64,000 nt of DNA from Bacteroidales bacterium (lineage in GTDB: Bacteria; Bacteroidota; Bacteroidia; Bacteroidales; UBA932), in the NCBI GenBank assembly GCA_017454905.1, contig JAFTCB010000028.1, positions 1 to 64,000 of the forward strand. The letters run 5' to 3'. The notes below the pieces were generated by a model. It did no database searches and had not been told where the DNA came from. It saw nothing but the letters and a program-made list of their open reading frames with translations. Below, in pieces: positions 26,631-35,328 of the stretch. Each line of letters starts with the position of its first letter. Position 1 is the first letter of the stretch. The position numbers and the translations under genes are program-made.

Positions 26631-27323
26631 CTAGAAGAGCTTCTTCTGGCTGACCGTGGCGACGAACTGCTTGAGATAGAAAGGCTCGAAGTACGCCGTG
26701 TCCCGGAAGCGTCCGGCTTCGAATTCCCGCATCGCGGGCACGAGCATCGCCGAAGCGCGCGGGGAAGCCTGGACAAAACGGGCCTCCGGCCCGGCAAGGA
26801 CGGCGCTGCACTTGTCTGCGGCGTCCCCGATGAAGAGGACCGGTCCCGCTTCCCGCTCGCTGCGGAAACTGTCCGCGTCGATGATGCGGGGCTCCACCTC
26901 CGTGAGCCGCTCTCCGGCAGGCGTGAAGACAGCGGTGTACACCTCCATCCTCCGGGCGTCGATCATGGGGATGACATAGCGGCATCCTTCGGGTAGGAGG
27001 CCTTCTGCGGCGGCCTGGTGGACAAGTACGTCGAGCGTCCCGGTCGAAAGCAGCGGGATGCCGGCGGCGAAGCAGATGCCTTTGGCGGTGGACACGCCGA
27101 CGCGCAGGCCCGTATAGGAGCCCGGCCCGGCACTGACGCACACGGCGTCGAGGTCCGACGCGGCCAGCCCCTGCCCGTCGAGCACCTCTTTGACAAAGGG
27201 GGCCGTCATGGCGGCATGGGCGCGGGACCGATCGCTCTCGCGGCTCGCGGCAATCCGTCCGTCCATGGCAAGCGCCACCGAGCAGAGCGCGGTGGAAGTC
27301 TCGATCAGCAGGATATTAGGCAT
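26631..27323 (-). CDS. tsaB: tRNA threonylcarbamoyladenosine biosynthesis protein TsaB
   Basis: 230 residues from the internal ATG (MPNILLIETST), preferred because the ASKHA fold begins there; 11 further residues upstream are non-conserved. Visible family motifs are IETSTALCSVAL and SAGPGSYTGLRVGVSTAKG. TsaB pairs with TsaD and TsaE to place t6A at position 37 of ANN-decoding tRNAs. The start overlaps the end of cvpA by 8 bases, so the pair is co-translated. Confidence 0.93.
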   Translation of the reverse strand: MPNILLIETSTALCSVALAMDGRIAASRESDRSRAHAAMTAPFVKEVLDGQGLAASDLDAVCVSAGPGSYTGLRVGVSTAKGICFAAGIPLLSTGTLDVLVHQAAAEGLLPEGCRYVIPMIDARRMEVYTAVFTPAGERLTEVEPRIIDADSFRSEREAGPVLFIGDAADKCSAVLAGPEARFVQASPRASAMLVPAMREFEAGRFRDTAYFEPFYLKQFVATVSQKKLF

Positions 27324-27834
27324 CGGCTGCGGCAGCGTCACCTCCTCCCGTGACAAAAGTTTTCAGGATCGGGAAAATCTTGTCAGCGATATCTTTCAGG
27401 GTATTGTATACCACGGCGTTCGCAGTGGCCTCGGGCTTCACAAGGTGCAGGGAGCTGTTGAGGGACTCGAACAGCAGGATGAGCAGGCCGAGGACCAGGC
27501 CGACCTTGAGGACGGCGAAAACCAGGCCGAACAAGCGGTTGAGGAAGCCCAGGGAGAGGGCTTTCATCGCGTTGGTGATCAGCGAGCCTACCAGATTGAG
27601 CAGGAGGGCGGAGACGATGGCGATGAGCACGAAGCTGATCACGTTGAGGATGGTCTTCTCCAGCGTGATGTACTGGGACAGCCAGTCGCCGAGGACCGTC
27701 GAGAAATGGAACGCGGCCCACGCGGCCACGAGGATCGCCACCAGGTCGACAGCTTGTTTGACAAAGCCTTTGGAAATGCCGCTGACGATCGCCGGGACGA
27801 AGCAGAGGAGAAGAATAATATCCAGAATAGCCAT
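27316..27834 (-). CDS. CvpA-family inner-membrane protein
   Basis: 172 residues with about four transmembrane helices (roughly 3-22, 27-47, 65-88, 100-122) and the CvpA opening DIILLLCFVPAIVSGISKGF. The family is linked to colicin V production and purF regulation in E. coli and is widely found as a membrane protein of unclear job. The C-terminal 30 residues are variable. It is divergent from ileS across a 73-base promoter region and overlaps tsaB. Confidence 0.88.
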   Translation of the reverse strand: MAILDIILLLCFVPAIVSGISKGFVKQAVDLVAILVAAWAAFHFSTVLGDWLSQYITLEKTILNVISFVLIAIVSALLLNLVGSLITNAMKALSLGFLNRLFGLVFAVLKVGLVLGLLILLFESLNSSLHLVKPEATANAVVYNTLKDIADKIFPILKTFVTGGGDAAAADA

Positions 27835-27840
27835 ATCGTT

Positions 27841-27872
27841 TTTGGTTAAATGGGTAGAAATCGCTAAATTTG
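27841..27872 (+). promoter_or_regulatory. Promoter of ileS
   Basis: TTTG at 27841-27844 and TAAATTTG at 27865-27872, spaced by exactly 20 bases, make the closest consensus match in the window. Leader about 30 bases. Confidence 0.75.
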
Positions 27873-27889
27873 TAGGATTAAAACAAATG

Positions 27890-27897
27890 CAAAATTA
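27890..27897 (-). promoter_or_regulatory. -7 box (TAATTTTG) for cvpA-tsaB
   Basis: The reverse complement of 27890-27897 is TAATTTTG. It lies 56 bases upstream of the cvpA start and overlaps the leader of ileS, so the two promoters cross. Confidence 0.5.
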
Positions 27898-27907
27898 GGT
27901 AAAAAAT

Positions 27908-30900
27908 ATGATATTCAAAGAATATAACGGCCTGGACTTGGTTTCCGTGGGGGAAGAAGTGCTGCAGCGGTGGCGCAAGAACCATGCATTCGAGAAATCG
28001 CTCGAGCTGCGTGAAGGTGCTCCCGAGTTCATTTTCTTCGAAGGACCTCCCTCCGCCAACGGAATGCCGGGCATCCATCACGTGATGGCACGCTCCATCA
28101 AGGATGCCATCTGCCGTTATAAGACGCAGTCCGGTTTCAAGGTCCGCCGCCGCGCGGGCTGGGATACGCACGGTCTCCCCGTCGAGCTGGGTGTCGAGAA
28201 GAAACTCGGTATCACCAAAGAGGATATCGGCACCAAAATCTCCGTGGAAGACTACAACCGGACCTGCCGCGAGGAAGTTATGAAATATACGGCCGAATGG
28301 CGCAACCTCACCGAGCGCGTCGGCTACTGGGTGGATATGGACGATCCATATATCACCTATGACAACCGCTATATCGAGACGCTGTGGTACCTGCTCAAGG
28401 ACATTTACGGCAAGGGCCTGCTCTACAAGGGCAAGAGCATCCAGCCGTATTCCCCGGCCGCAGGCACGGGCCTGAGCACGCACGAGCTCAACCAGCCGGG
28501 CTGCTACCGCGATGTCAAGGATACCACCTGTACGGTGCAGTTCAAGGTCTGCGGCGAGGAGGATCTCTATTTCCTGGCCTGGACCACGACCCCGTGGACC
28601 CTCCCTTCCAACACGGCCCTCTGCGTCGGCCCCAATATCGACTATGTCAAGGTCCGCTCCGCGAATCCCTATACCGGCACCCCTGCGACCTACATCGTCG
28701 CCGAGGCGCTCGTCGGCACCCTCTTCAACGGCAAGGTCCCCTTCGAGGTCCTGCCCGGAAGCGTCAAGGGCCGCGACCTGGCCGGGATGCGCTATGAGCA
28801 GCTGATCCCGTGGTTCCGTCCCGACGGTGACGCCTTCCGCGTCATCACCGGCGACTACGTGAGCACGGAAGAGGGAACGGGCATCGTCCACATCGCCCCG
28901 ACTTTCGGCGCGGACGACGCCAAGGTGGGACGTGCCGCCGGCATCGCCGCCCTGCAGGTCATCGACAAGAACGGTGACCCCCAGGCGCAGGTGGACCTCC
29001 AGGGCCGCTTCTTCCGCCTGGAAGACCTGGACCCGGACTACGTCGCCACCCATGTCAGCCCGGACTACCGGGAATGGGCCGGGCGCTATGTCAAGAACGC
29101 TTACGACAGCACGCTCGCACCGGACGCGCCGACCCTCGACGTGGACCTCTGCGTGATGCTCAAGGCCGCCGGCAAGGCCTTCAAGATCGAGAAGCACGTG
29201 CACTCTTACCCGCACTGCTGGCGCACGGACAAGCCGGTGCTCTACTACCCGCTTGACAGCTGGTTCATCAAGACCACGGCCGTCCGCGAGCAGATGATGG
29301 AGCTCAACGGGCAGATCACCTGGAAGCCGGAATCCACCGGCACAGGCCGTTTTGGCAAATGGCTGGAGAACATCCAGGACTGGAACCTCAGCCGCAGCCG
29401 CTACTGGGGCACTCCGCTCCCGATCTGGCGGACCGAAGACGGCAAGGAAGAAATCTGCATCGGCAGCGTGAAGGAACTCTTCGCCGGGATCGACAAGGCG
29501 GTTGCCGCCGGATTCATGGCGTCCAACCCGCTGCGCGACCTCGGCTTCGATCCGGACGACATGTCCAAGGAGAACTATGACAAGATCGACCTCCACCGTC
29601 CGTACGTGGACCAGATCTTCCTTGTCAGCCCTTCCGGCCGGAAGATGACCCGCGAGACCGACCTGATCGACGTGTGGTTCGACTCCGGCGCCATGCCGTA
29701 TGCCCAGACCGGGCTGCGCGGGCTCGACACGCCGGACTTCGGCAGCACGGCCGACTTCATCGCCGAAGGCGTGGACCAGACGCGCGGCTGGTTCTACACC
29801 CTGCACGCCATCCACACCATGGTCAGCGGCACGCCCGCGTTCAAGCGCGTGATCTCCAACGGCCTCGTGCTGGACAAGAAGGGGGAGAAGATGAGCAAGC
29901 GCCTGGGCAATGCCGTGGATCCTTTCCAGGCGATGGACAAATACGGCGCCGACGCACTCCGCTGGTACATGATGACCAACGCCCAGCCCTGGGACAACCT
30001 CAAGTTCGACGAGGCGGGCGTGGAAGAGGTGCGCCGCAAGTTCTTCGGCACCCTGTACAATTCCTACTCCGTCTTTGCGCTGTATGCCAACATCGACGGA
30101 TTCGACCCTTCCGCCGAAGCCGTCCCCGTCGGGCACCGTCCGATGTTCGACCGCTGGATCATCAGCCGGCTCAATACCCTCGTCCGGGGGGTGGTCTCCG
30201 CCTACGAAGACTACGACATCACGACGGCGGGCCGTCTGGTCCAGGATTTCGTCTGCGACGACCTGAGCAACTGGTATATCCGCCTCAACAAGAAGCGCCT
30301 GTGGGGCGCCGGGATGAGCGAAGACAAACTCTCCGCCTACCAGACGCTGTACGAAGTGCTCAAGGGCGTGGCCCTGCTGGGCGCGCCGGTCGCTCCGTTC
30401 TTCATGGAGCGTCTCTGGCTGGACCTGGTCCCGGGCGCGGACTCCGTGCACTACTGCCCGATGCCCGCTTACGACGCCACCCTGGTGGACGGGGAACTCG
30501 AGGAGAGCATGGGCTTCGCCCAGAAGGCTTCCTCGATGGTCCTGGCCTTGCGCAAGAAGGTCGGCATCAATGTCCGCAAGCCGCTTGCCAAGGTGCTCGT
30601 GCCGGTGATGGACGACACGGTCAAGGAGCACATCCAGCGCGTCAGCGACATCTTCCTGACCGAAGTCAATGTCAAGGAAATCGAGTTCCTGCATGACACG
30701 ACGGGCATCATCACCAAGAAGATCAAGCCCAACTTCAAGACGCTCGGCAAGATCTACGGCAAGCAGATGAAGGAAATCGCCGCGGCGTTCGGACAGCTCT
30801 CCCAGGAGGAGATCTCCGCCATCGAGCGCTCCGAGGATACCTATGTGCTTGCGCTCCCGTCCGGCGACGTCACCCTCTCCAAGGGAGATTACGAGATCCA

Positions 30901-31264
30901 TTCCGAGGACATGCCCGGCTGGCTGGTCGCCACCGAAGGCACCCTGACCGTTGCGCTGGACATCGTCCAGACGCCGGAACTCCTGCGCGAAGGCAACGCG
31001 CGCGAACTGATCCATCCGGTCCAGACCCTCCGCAAGGAAAGCGGATTCGAGGTGACGGACCGCATCCATACGGTCATCTATGCGGACGGCCCGGCCGCCG
31101 GTGAGATCGGCGCCGCCCTGTCCGAATACGCAGACTATATCTCCGCCCAGACGCTCTCGCTTTCGCTGGAGCTGAAGCCGCTCTCCGAAGCTCCGGAAGG
31201 CGCCGCTCCCGTCGAATGGGGCGATGGCACGATCCGCATCCAAGTTACGAAACACACTAGCTAA
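27908..31264 (+). CDS. ileS: Isoleucyl-tRNA synthetase, type 2, with GIHH signature
   Basis: 1118 residues, the long eukaryote-like IleRS2 class. The class I KMSKR loop is intact (K661-M-S-K-R). The first signature, normally HxGH, reads G55-I-H-H58 in NGMPGIHHVM, i.e. GxHH. The editing domain (about 200-400) and anticodon-binding domain are present (CP1 has TTTPWTLPSNTALC; YYPLDSWFIKT; WFDSGAMPYAQ). IleRS2 enzymes are less sensitive to mupirocin than type 1. The rare GxHH form has been linked to still stronger resistance. It is followed after 13 bases by the DksA-like gene and probably by lspA. Confidence 0.95.
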   Translation: MIFKEYNGLDLVSVGEEVLQRWRKNHAFEKSLELREGAPEFIFFEGPPSANGMPGIHHVMARSIKDAICRYKTQSGFKVRRRAGWDTHGLPVELGVEKKLGITKEDIGTKISVEDYNRTCREEVMKYTAEWRNLTERVGYWVDMDDPYITYDNRYIETLWYLLKDIYGKGLLYKGKSIQPYSPAAGTGLSTHELNQPGCYRDVKDTTCTVQFKVCGEEDLYFLAWTTTPWTLPSNTALCVGPNIDYVKVRSANPYTGTPATYIVAEALVGTLFNGKVPFEVLPGSVKGRDLAGMRYEQLIPWFRPDGDAFRVITGDYVSTEEGTGIVHIAPTFGADDAKVGRAAGIAALQVIDKNGDPQAQVDLQGRFFRLEDLDPDYVATHVSPDYREWAGRYVKNAYDSTLAPDAPTLDVDLCVMLKAAGKAFKIEKHVHSYPHCWRTDKPVLYYPLDSWFIKTTAVREQMMELNGQITWKPESTGTGRFGKWLENIQDWNLSRSRYWGTPLPIWRTEDGKEEICIGSVKELFAGIDKAVAAGFMASNPLRDLGFDPDDMSKENYDKIDLHRPYVDQIFLVSPSGRKMTRETDLIDVWFDSGAMPYAQTGLRGLDTPDFGSTADFIAEGVDQTRGWFYTLHAIHTMVSGTPAFKRVISNGLVLDKKGEKMSKRLGNAVDPFQAMDKYGADALRWYMMTNAQPWDNLKFDEAGVEEVRRKFFGTLYNSYSVFALYANIDGFDPSAEAVPVGHRPMFDRWIISRLNTLVRGVVSAYEDYDITTAGRLVQDFVCDDLSNWYIRLNKKRLWGAGMSEDKLSAYQTLYEVLKGVALLGAPVAPFFMERLWLDLVPGADSVHYCPMPAYDATLVDGELEESMGFAQKASSMVLALRKKVGINVRKPLAKVLVPVMDDTVKEHIQRVSDIFLTEVNVKEIEFLHDTTGIITKKIKPNFKTLGKIYGKQMKEIAAAFGQLSQEEISAIERSEDTYVLALPSGDVTLSKGDYEIHSEDMPGWLVATEGTLTVALDIVQTPELLREGNARELIHPVQTLRKESGFEVTDRIHTVIYADGPAAGEIGAALSEYADYISAQTLSLSLELKPLSEAPEGAAPVEWGDGTIRIQVTKHTS

Positions 31265-31277
31265 CCTTTCATAGAAA

Positions 31278-31676
31278 ATGGCAGAAAACAAACCCCGCTA
31301 TTCAGATGCAGAACTCGCCGAGTTCAAGGCGATTATCGAAGAAAAACTCGCCAAGGCCAAAGCCGAGTACAACACGCTCCGGCAGGTCGTGATGCACAAC
31401 GGCACCAATGACATTGAAGATACGACTCCCTCTTTCCGTACGGTCGAGGATGACGGCGCTTTCCAACTCTCCAAGGAGGAGGCCAGCCAGATGGCCCAGC
31501 GCCAGTACAAGTTCATCCAGAACCTGGAAGCAGCCCTGATCCGTATCGAGAACAAGACCTACGGCATTTGCCGCGTGACCGGCAAACTGATCCCCAAGGA
31601 GCGGCTCCGCCTGGTGCCGCACGCCACGCTGACTGTTGAGGCCAAGGAAATGCTCGCCAAGCAAGGGAAGAACTAG
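31278..31676 (+). CDS. DksA/TraR-like protein without the zinc-finger cysteines
   Basis: 132 residues. The coiled-coil part (about 10-90) and C-terminal region follow the TraR/DksA layout (IENKTYGICRVTGKLIPKERLRLVP), but only Cys98 of the usual four zinc ligands remains. The family binds the RNA polymerase secondary channel and works with ppGpp on transcription. A cysteine-poor finger is common in this phylum, so the gene is probably functional. It lies 13 bases after ileS and 1 base before lspA. Confidence 0.87.
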   Translation: MAENKPRYSDAELAEFKAIIEEKLAKAKAEYNTLRQVVMHNGTNDIEDTTPSFRTVEDDGAFQLSKEEASQMAQRQYKFIQNLEAALIRIENKTYGICRVTGKLIPKERLRLVPHATLTVEAKEMLAKQGKN

Positions 31677-31677
31677 C

Positions 31678-32238
31678 ATGAAACTTTCCCAGGGCAAACG
31701 GCTCCTGCTGCTTGGCGTCTTGCTTGTCGTCATCGACCAGGTGATCAAGTACCTGGTCAAGATGAACATGGACCTGGGACAGCAGATCTACGTGATCGGG
31801 CAGTGGTTCCGCCTCTGCTTCGTGGAGAATGAGGGGATGGCGTTCGGGATGGCCTTCGGAGGCCAGGTCGGCAAGTTCCTGCTCTCCCTCTTCCGTATCG
31901 TGCTGAGCGGCTTCCTGATCTGGTGGATCCATTCTTTGATCAAGAAGGGAACGGCTCCCAAGGGCGTGCTGGTCGGCTTGACGCTGATCACGGCCGGGGC
32001 CATCGGCAATATCATCGACTGTCTGTTCTACGGCTTGATCTGGGATTATGCTCCCTTCATGTTCGGCAAGGTCGTGGACATGTTCTTCTTCCCGATCATC
32101 CGGCAGGGCGAGCGCGTGATCTTCTTCAGTCCGGTCTTCAATTTCGCGGACTCGTGCGTCACGGTCGGGGCCTTCTACCTGGCCCTCTTCCAATGGAAGT
32201 TCTTCGCGAAGGATGAAGAAAAGAAAAAAGCGCAGTAG
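31678..32238 (+). CDS. lspA: Lipoprotein signal peptidase
   Basis: 186 residues from the ATG 1 base after the previous stop; an upstream in-frame ATG inside the DksA-like gene was rejected. Four transmembrane helices are visible. The catalytic aspartates are in GNIIDCLFYG and FNFADSCVTVG, with VENEGMAFGM as the NxGxAF-type motif. It has a loop insertion between them (DYAPFMFGKVVDMFFFP) typical of Bacteroidota LspA. It cleaves signal peptides of lipoproteins such as the GH43 and fimbrial proteins in this window. The terminator stem overlaps its last codons. Confidence 0.95.
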   Translation: MKLSQGKRLLLLGVLLVVIDQVIKYLVKMNMDLGQQIYVIGQWFRLCFVENEGMAFGMAFGGQVGKFLLSLFRIVLSGFLIWWIHSLIKKGTAPKGVLVGLTLITAGAIGNIIDCLFYGLIWDYAPFMFGKVVDMFFFPIIRQGERVIFFSPVFNFADSCVTVGAFYLALFQWKFFAKDEEKKKAQ

Positions 32239-32258
32239 TTCTCTACTGCGCTTTTTTT
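32224..32258. terminator. Strong bidirectional terminator after lspA
   Basis: A 15-bp perfect stem (AAAAAAGCGCAGTAG at 32224-32238 with its complement at 32243-32257) with loop TTCT ends in a run of seven T. It covers the lspA stop codon and, read on the minus strand, ends the tRNA-Ser transcript. Confidence 0.9.
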
Positions 32259-32266
32259 GTGTTCCG

Positions 32267-32351
32267 CGGAGGCGGAGGGATTCGAACCCCCGGAACGTCG
32301 CCGTTCAACAGTTTTCAAGACTGCCGCCATCGACCACTCGGCCACACCTCC
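32267..32351 (-). tRNA. tRNA-Ser (anticodon UGA)
   Basis: 85 nucleotides. The acceptor stem GGAGGTG pairs with CGCCTCC (one G-U) and the discriminator is G. The anticodon stem-loop reads CTTGAAA with UGA at 34-36. The long variable arm expected of class II tRNA-Ser is present (GAACGGCGACGTTC) and the T-loop is GTTCGAATC. CCA is not encoded. Confidence 0.95.
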
Positions 32352-32363
32352 TCAAAGGGAGTG

Positions 32364-32393
32364 CAAAGTTAGTCAAAATCCGCGATTTCCAAA
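32364..32393 (-). promoter_or_regulatory. Promoter of tRNA-Ser(UGA)
   Basis: On the minus strand TTTG (32390-32393) and TAACTTTG (32364-32371) are spaced by 18 bases, 12 bases upstream of the mature tRNA 5' end. Confidence 0.7.
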
Positions 32394-32396
32394 AAC

Positions 32397-34478
32397 CTAT
32401 GCGTTGATTCTCTTTGTCAGGTGCAGGACGTTCTTGCCCTCCGCACGCTCATAGTAGACATTGTCCATGATGTTGCGGACCAGGTAGAAGCCCAGGCCGC
32501 CGATATTCTTCTCTTCGAGCGGCTGGTTGATATCCACGTCCTCGATCTGGGTCGGGTCGAACGGCACGCCGGCATCGGTGATGATGAAGTGGACGGTGCT
32601 GTCGCGGAGGATGGCCTCGACGTCCACGGTGCCCTCGGTTCCTTCCGGATACGCATAGAGGATGGCATTGACCACGGCTTCCTCCAGGGCGAGGTTGAGG
32701 TTCATCGCCATCGCCTGGCTGATGCCCGTCTCGTGGGCGATGTCTTCGATGAAATCCGCCAGCTGCGGGATCTCCTTGATATCGTTCTGCAGTGACAGGT
32801 GGAGGTCCTTGCGGTCGCCCGCGTAACCCAGGTACTTGATGCAGAGCATGGTCAGGTCGTCACTCTGCGGGGCTTCCTGGACATGCTGGTGCACGGATTC
32901 GATGACGCTTGCAACCTGCTCTTTGGCGCTCAGGGCCGCAATCTGCCGGGTGGCATCCTCCAGCTGCTGGTCGCCGAACAGTTCCTTCCGGACATTCTCC
33001 GCTTCGGTAAGGCCGTCCGTGAAGAGGAACAGCGAACTGTCTTGCGGGATGAAGTGCTCCTGGGTGGAGAATTTGATCCCGTCGATGACGCCCAGCGGCA
33101 CGTTGGCATCCACGTCCAGCGGCCGGGAATCGCCTTCGGTCAGCAGCAGGGGGGCGTTGTGCCCGGCATTGCTGTAGCGCAACTGGCCGTTGTGCAGGTC
33201 CAGGATACCCATGAAGAAGGTGACGAACATGTTGGTCTCGTTGCCTTCGGATAGGGCGTCGTTGATGTGGGTGACGATGCGTCCGGGATTGGACTCATGC
33301 GCAGCGGTGCTGCGGAACAGGCTGCGGGTGACCGCCATCACGAGCGAGGCGGGGATACCCTTGCCGGAGACGTCGCCGATGCAGAAGAAGAGGCGGTTGT
33401 CTCTCAGGAAGAAGTCGAACAGGTCGCCGCCGACTTCCTTGGCGGGCGTCAGGGAGCCGTACAGGTCGAGGTCGGCACGGTCCGGCGGCGTCGGGAAGGT
33501 CTTCGGGAGCATCGCCATCTGGATGGCGCTGGCGATTTTGAGCTCGCCTTCGATTTTCTCCTTGGAGTCATTGGCGTCCTTGAGCCGGCGCAGGTGGAGG
33601 GCCGACCGCCAGATGATCAGGATGAGCAGCAGCAGGCCGACGATCTGCATCAGGGCGACGATCCCGCCGATCTTCTTGGCGTGGCGCAGGACTTCCTCTT
33701 CGGGGATGACGATGGACATCTTCCAGCCGGTCTTGTCCATCAGGGTATCATAGCGCAGGACGTTCGGGATGGCGAGCGTCTCGGCCGGACAGGCCATCAT
33801 CGTGCCTTTCCGGCTGGTGAGGGTGCTGTAGGAATCCGGATACAGTTCGATGCCTGTGATCAGTTCGGTCAGCCAGGCGAGGGAGACATCGGCGGCCATG
33901 GCTCCGATGACGGCCCCGGAGGCGTCCCGCAGCGGCGTGGCGAAGGTGACGACCATCGTGCGGCCGCCGTCCTCGTCGTAGTAGGGCTCGCTCCAGAAAT
34001 CCTGGCCGGTCTGTGTGACGGCCGTGAACCAGTCCGACTTGAGATAATCATGGCTTTCGGATCCGAGGACCAGTTCTTCATATCCGTTCGTCCGCCGTGC
34101 GAGGATGGGCTCGAACCAGCGCCCTTTTTCCGGATAAAAGTCCGGTACGAATGCCGCAAAACCGTCCAGCACATGGGGATTGCTGTCCATCATCCGGCGG
34201 AAGACTTCGGAGAACTCCTCCGGCTTGTCCAGCATGCCTTCGAGGATCCAGGCGGTATTGACGGTGGCGGACTCGACGGAACCGGTGATCTTCTCGATCT
34301 GCAGCTTGCTGACGGCGAGTTCGCTCTCGGCCCGGCGGTTCGCTTCTTCGCGCAGGCCTTTCTTGGTGAAATGATATTGCAGGATGGAAGTGGCTTCCAG
34401 CAGTACGGCGGCCGTGACGAGCAGGGTGAGGCCCTGCAGGGCATAGACGCGGCGGAAAGTATCTTTGATTGAGGCCAT
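32397..34478 (-). CDS. Membrane sensor fused to SpoIIE-type PP2C phosphatase and anti-sigma-like kinase
   Basis: 693 residues. A transmembrane helix (about 13-33) is followed by a periplasmic dCache-like sensor (about 36-275: SDWFTAVTQTGQDFWSEPYYDEDGG), then a second helix (about 276-298). A cytoplasmic SpoIIE/PP2C domain follows (about 320-540: GSLTPAKEVGGDLFDFF, CIGDVSGKGIPASL, FLFTDGLTEAEN), and a C-terminal RsbW-like HATPase domain (about 565-690; N-box LEEAVVNAILYAYP). This joins in one chain the phosphatase and kinase of a partner-switching circuit (RsbU and RsbW types). No STAS anti-anti-sigma gene is visible. It is the last gene of the alarmone operon, 6 bases after the APH-like kinase gene. 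Confidence 0.85.
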   Translation of the reverse strand: MASIKDTFRRVYALQGLTLLVTAAVLLEATSILQYHFTKKGLREEANRRAESELAVSKLQIEKITGSVESATVNTAWILEGMLDKPEEFSEVFRRMMDSNPHVLDGFAAFVPDFYPEKGRWFEPILARRTNGYEELVLGSESHDYLKSDWFTAVTQTGQDFWSEPYYDEDGGRTMVVTFATPLRDASGAVIGAMAADVSLAWLTELITGIELYPDSYSTLTSRKGTMMACPAETLAIPNVLRYDTLMDKTGWKMSIVIPEEEVLRHAKKIGGIVALMQIVGLLLLILIIWRSALHLRRLKDANDSKEKIEGELKIASAIQMAMLPKTFPTPPDRADLDLYGSLTPAKEVGGDLFDFFLRDNRLFFCIGDVSGKGIPASLVMAVTRSLFRSTAAHESNPGRIVTHINDALSEGNETNMFVTFFMGILDLHNGQLRYSNAGHNAPLLLTEGDSRPLDVDANVPLGVIDGIKFSTQEHFIPQDSSLFLFTDGLTEAENVRKELFGDQQLEDATRQIAALSAKEQVASVIESVHQHVQEAPQSDDLTMLCIKYLGYAGDRKDLHLSLQNDIKEIPQLADFIEDIAHETGISQAMAMNLNLALEEAVVNAILYAYPEGTEGTVDVEAILRDSTVHFIITDAGVPFDPTQIEDVDINQPLEEKNIGGLGFYLVRNIMDNVYYERAEGKNVLHLTKRINA

Positions 34479-34484
34479 TGTATG

Positions 34485-35327
34485 TTATTTGAGGATGGGG
34501 TCGAGCGCGACGCGGAATTCGGGCATCGGGCACCGGGTGTCCCGCTCGACGATCAGGGTTTTGAGGCCGGCATACAGCCGGACTTCCGCTTCCAGGGCTT
34601 CCAGGTCGGCATCCGGGCCGAAATATGCCGGGGCGAACGCCTTCCAGAAAGCGCGGGCGGTGTCCTTCTCCATGTGGAAGACCTCGCGGATGAAGTCGTC
34701 CCCGCTGAGGTTGCAGCAGAGATAGACCATGCCGAGGTCGAACATCGGATAGCCGTAGCAGAAGTCGCCCAGGTCGATGAAATAGCGCTTCCCGCCGGCG
34801 AAGATGGCATTGCTGTACTGCAGGTCGCCATGGATGGCGGTGTCCGCATCCGGCGCCTGCCGGATGAACGCGGCGAGTTTCTCTTTCTCTTCGGGGGTGA
34901 AGAAGGGATTCTGCTCCAGCAGGCGGAAGTACCGGTCCTTGACGTTCTCGAACAGGGCGGTGTCCACGCGGGTGGCGTGCAGCTGGCGGCACATCTGTGC
35001 GAACTCGGCGGCGTATTCCGCTACGCGGGAAGGGTCGTCCCCGACGGCGCGGGAAAAGGACTTCTTACCGGAGATGCGGCGGAAGCGGATGCCGATACGC
35101 TCCCCGTCCGTGACCAGTTCGCCGGGTTCGGGGGTGGGGATGCCTATGGCATAGACCTTCTGCGCGACAAGCAGCTCGTCCAGCGCCTGTTCCCCCTTGC
35201 CGGGGTTGTAGAGCTTGATCATCACGTCCGGGTCGGACTTGTGGTTGTAGCTGCTGCCGTTGGCGCCTTCTCCGGCATAGTCGTAGTCGGCCAGGTCAAT
35301 CCGGACCGGTTGGGGAGCTTCTTTCAT
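34485..35327 (-). CDS. APH-like small-molecule or protein kinase (TIGR02172-like)
   Basis: 280 residues from the ATG at 35327, which follows the HD gene stop in the string TGATATG. The protein-kinase-like/APH fold is clear: a Gly-rich loop (GEGANGSSYNH), lysine in VMIKLYN, the catalytic loop H166-G-D168-L-Q-Y-S-N173 and the metal site IDLGD (D185/D188). It resembles the uncharacterised TIGR02172 paralogue family. Substrate is unknown; the operon suggests a signalling role rather than antibiotic resistance. All catalytic residues are present, so it should be active. Confidence 0.75.
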   Translation of the reverse strand: MKEAPQPVRIDLADYDYAGEGANGSSYNHKSDPDVMIKLYNPGKGEQALDELLVAQKVYAIGIPTPEPGELVTDGERIGIRFRRISGKKSFSRAVGDDPSRVAEYAAEFAQMCRQLHATRVDTALFENVKDRYFRLLEQNPFFTPEEKEKLAAFIRQAPDADTAIHGDLQYSNAIFAGGKRYFIDLGDFCYGYPMFDLGMVYLCCNLSGDDFIREVFHMEKDTARAFWKAFAPAYFGPDADLEALEAEVRLYAGLKTLIVERDTRCPMPEFRVALDPILK

Positions 35328-35328
35328 A

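Noticed and set aside
34485-35327. Aminoglycoside-resistance phosphotransferase
   Set aside because: The fold is APH-like, but the sequence resembles the uncharacterised TIGR02172 family and sits in a signalling operon; no resistance-gene context.
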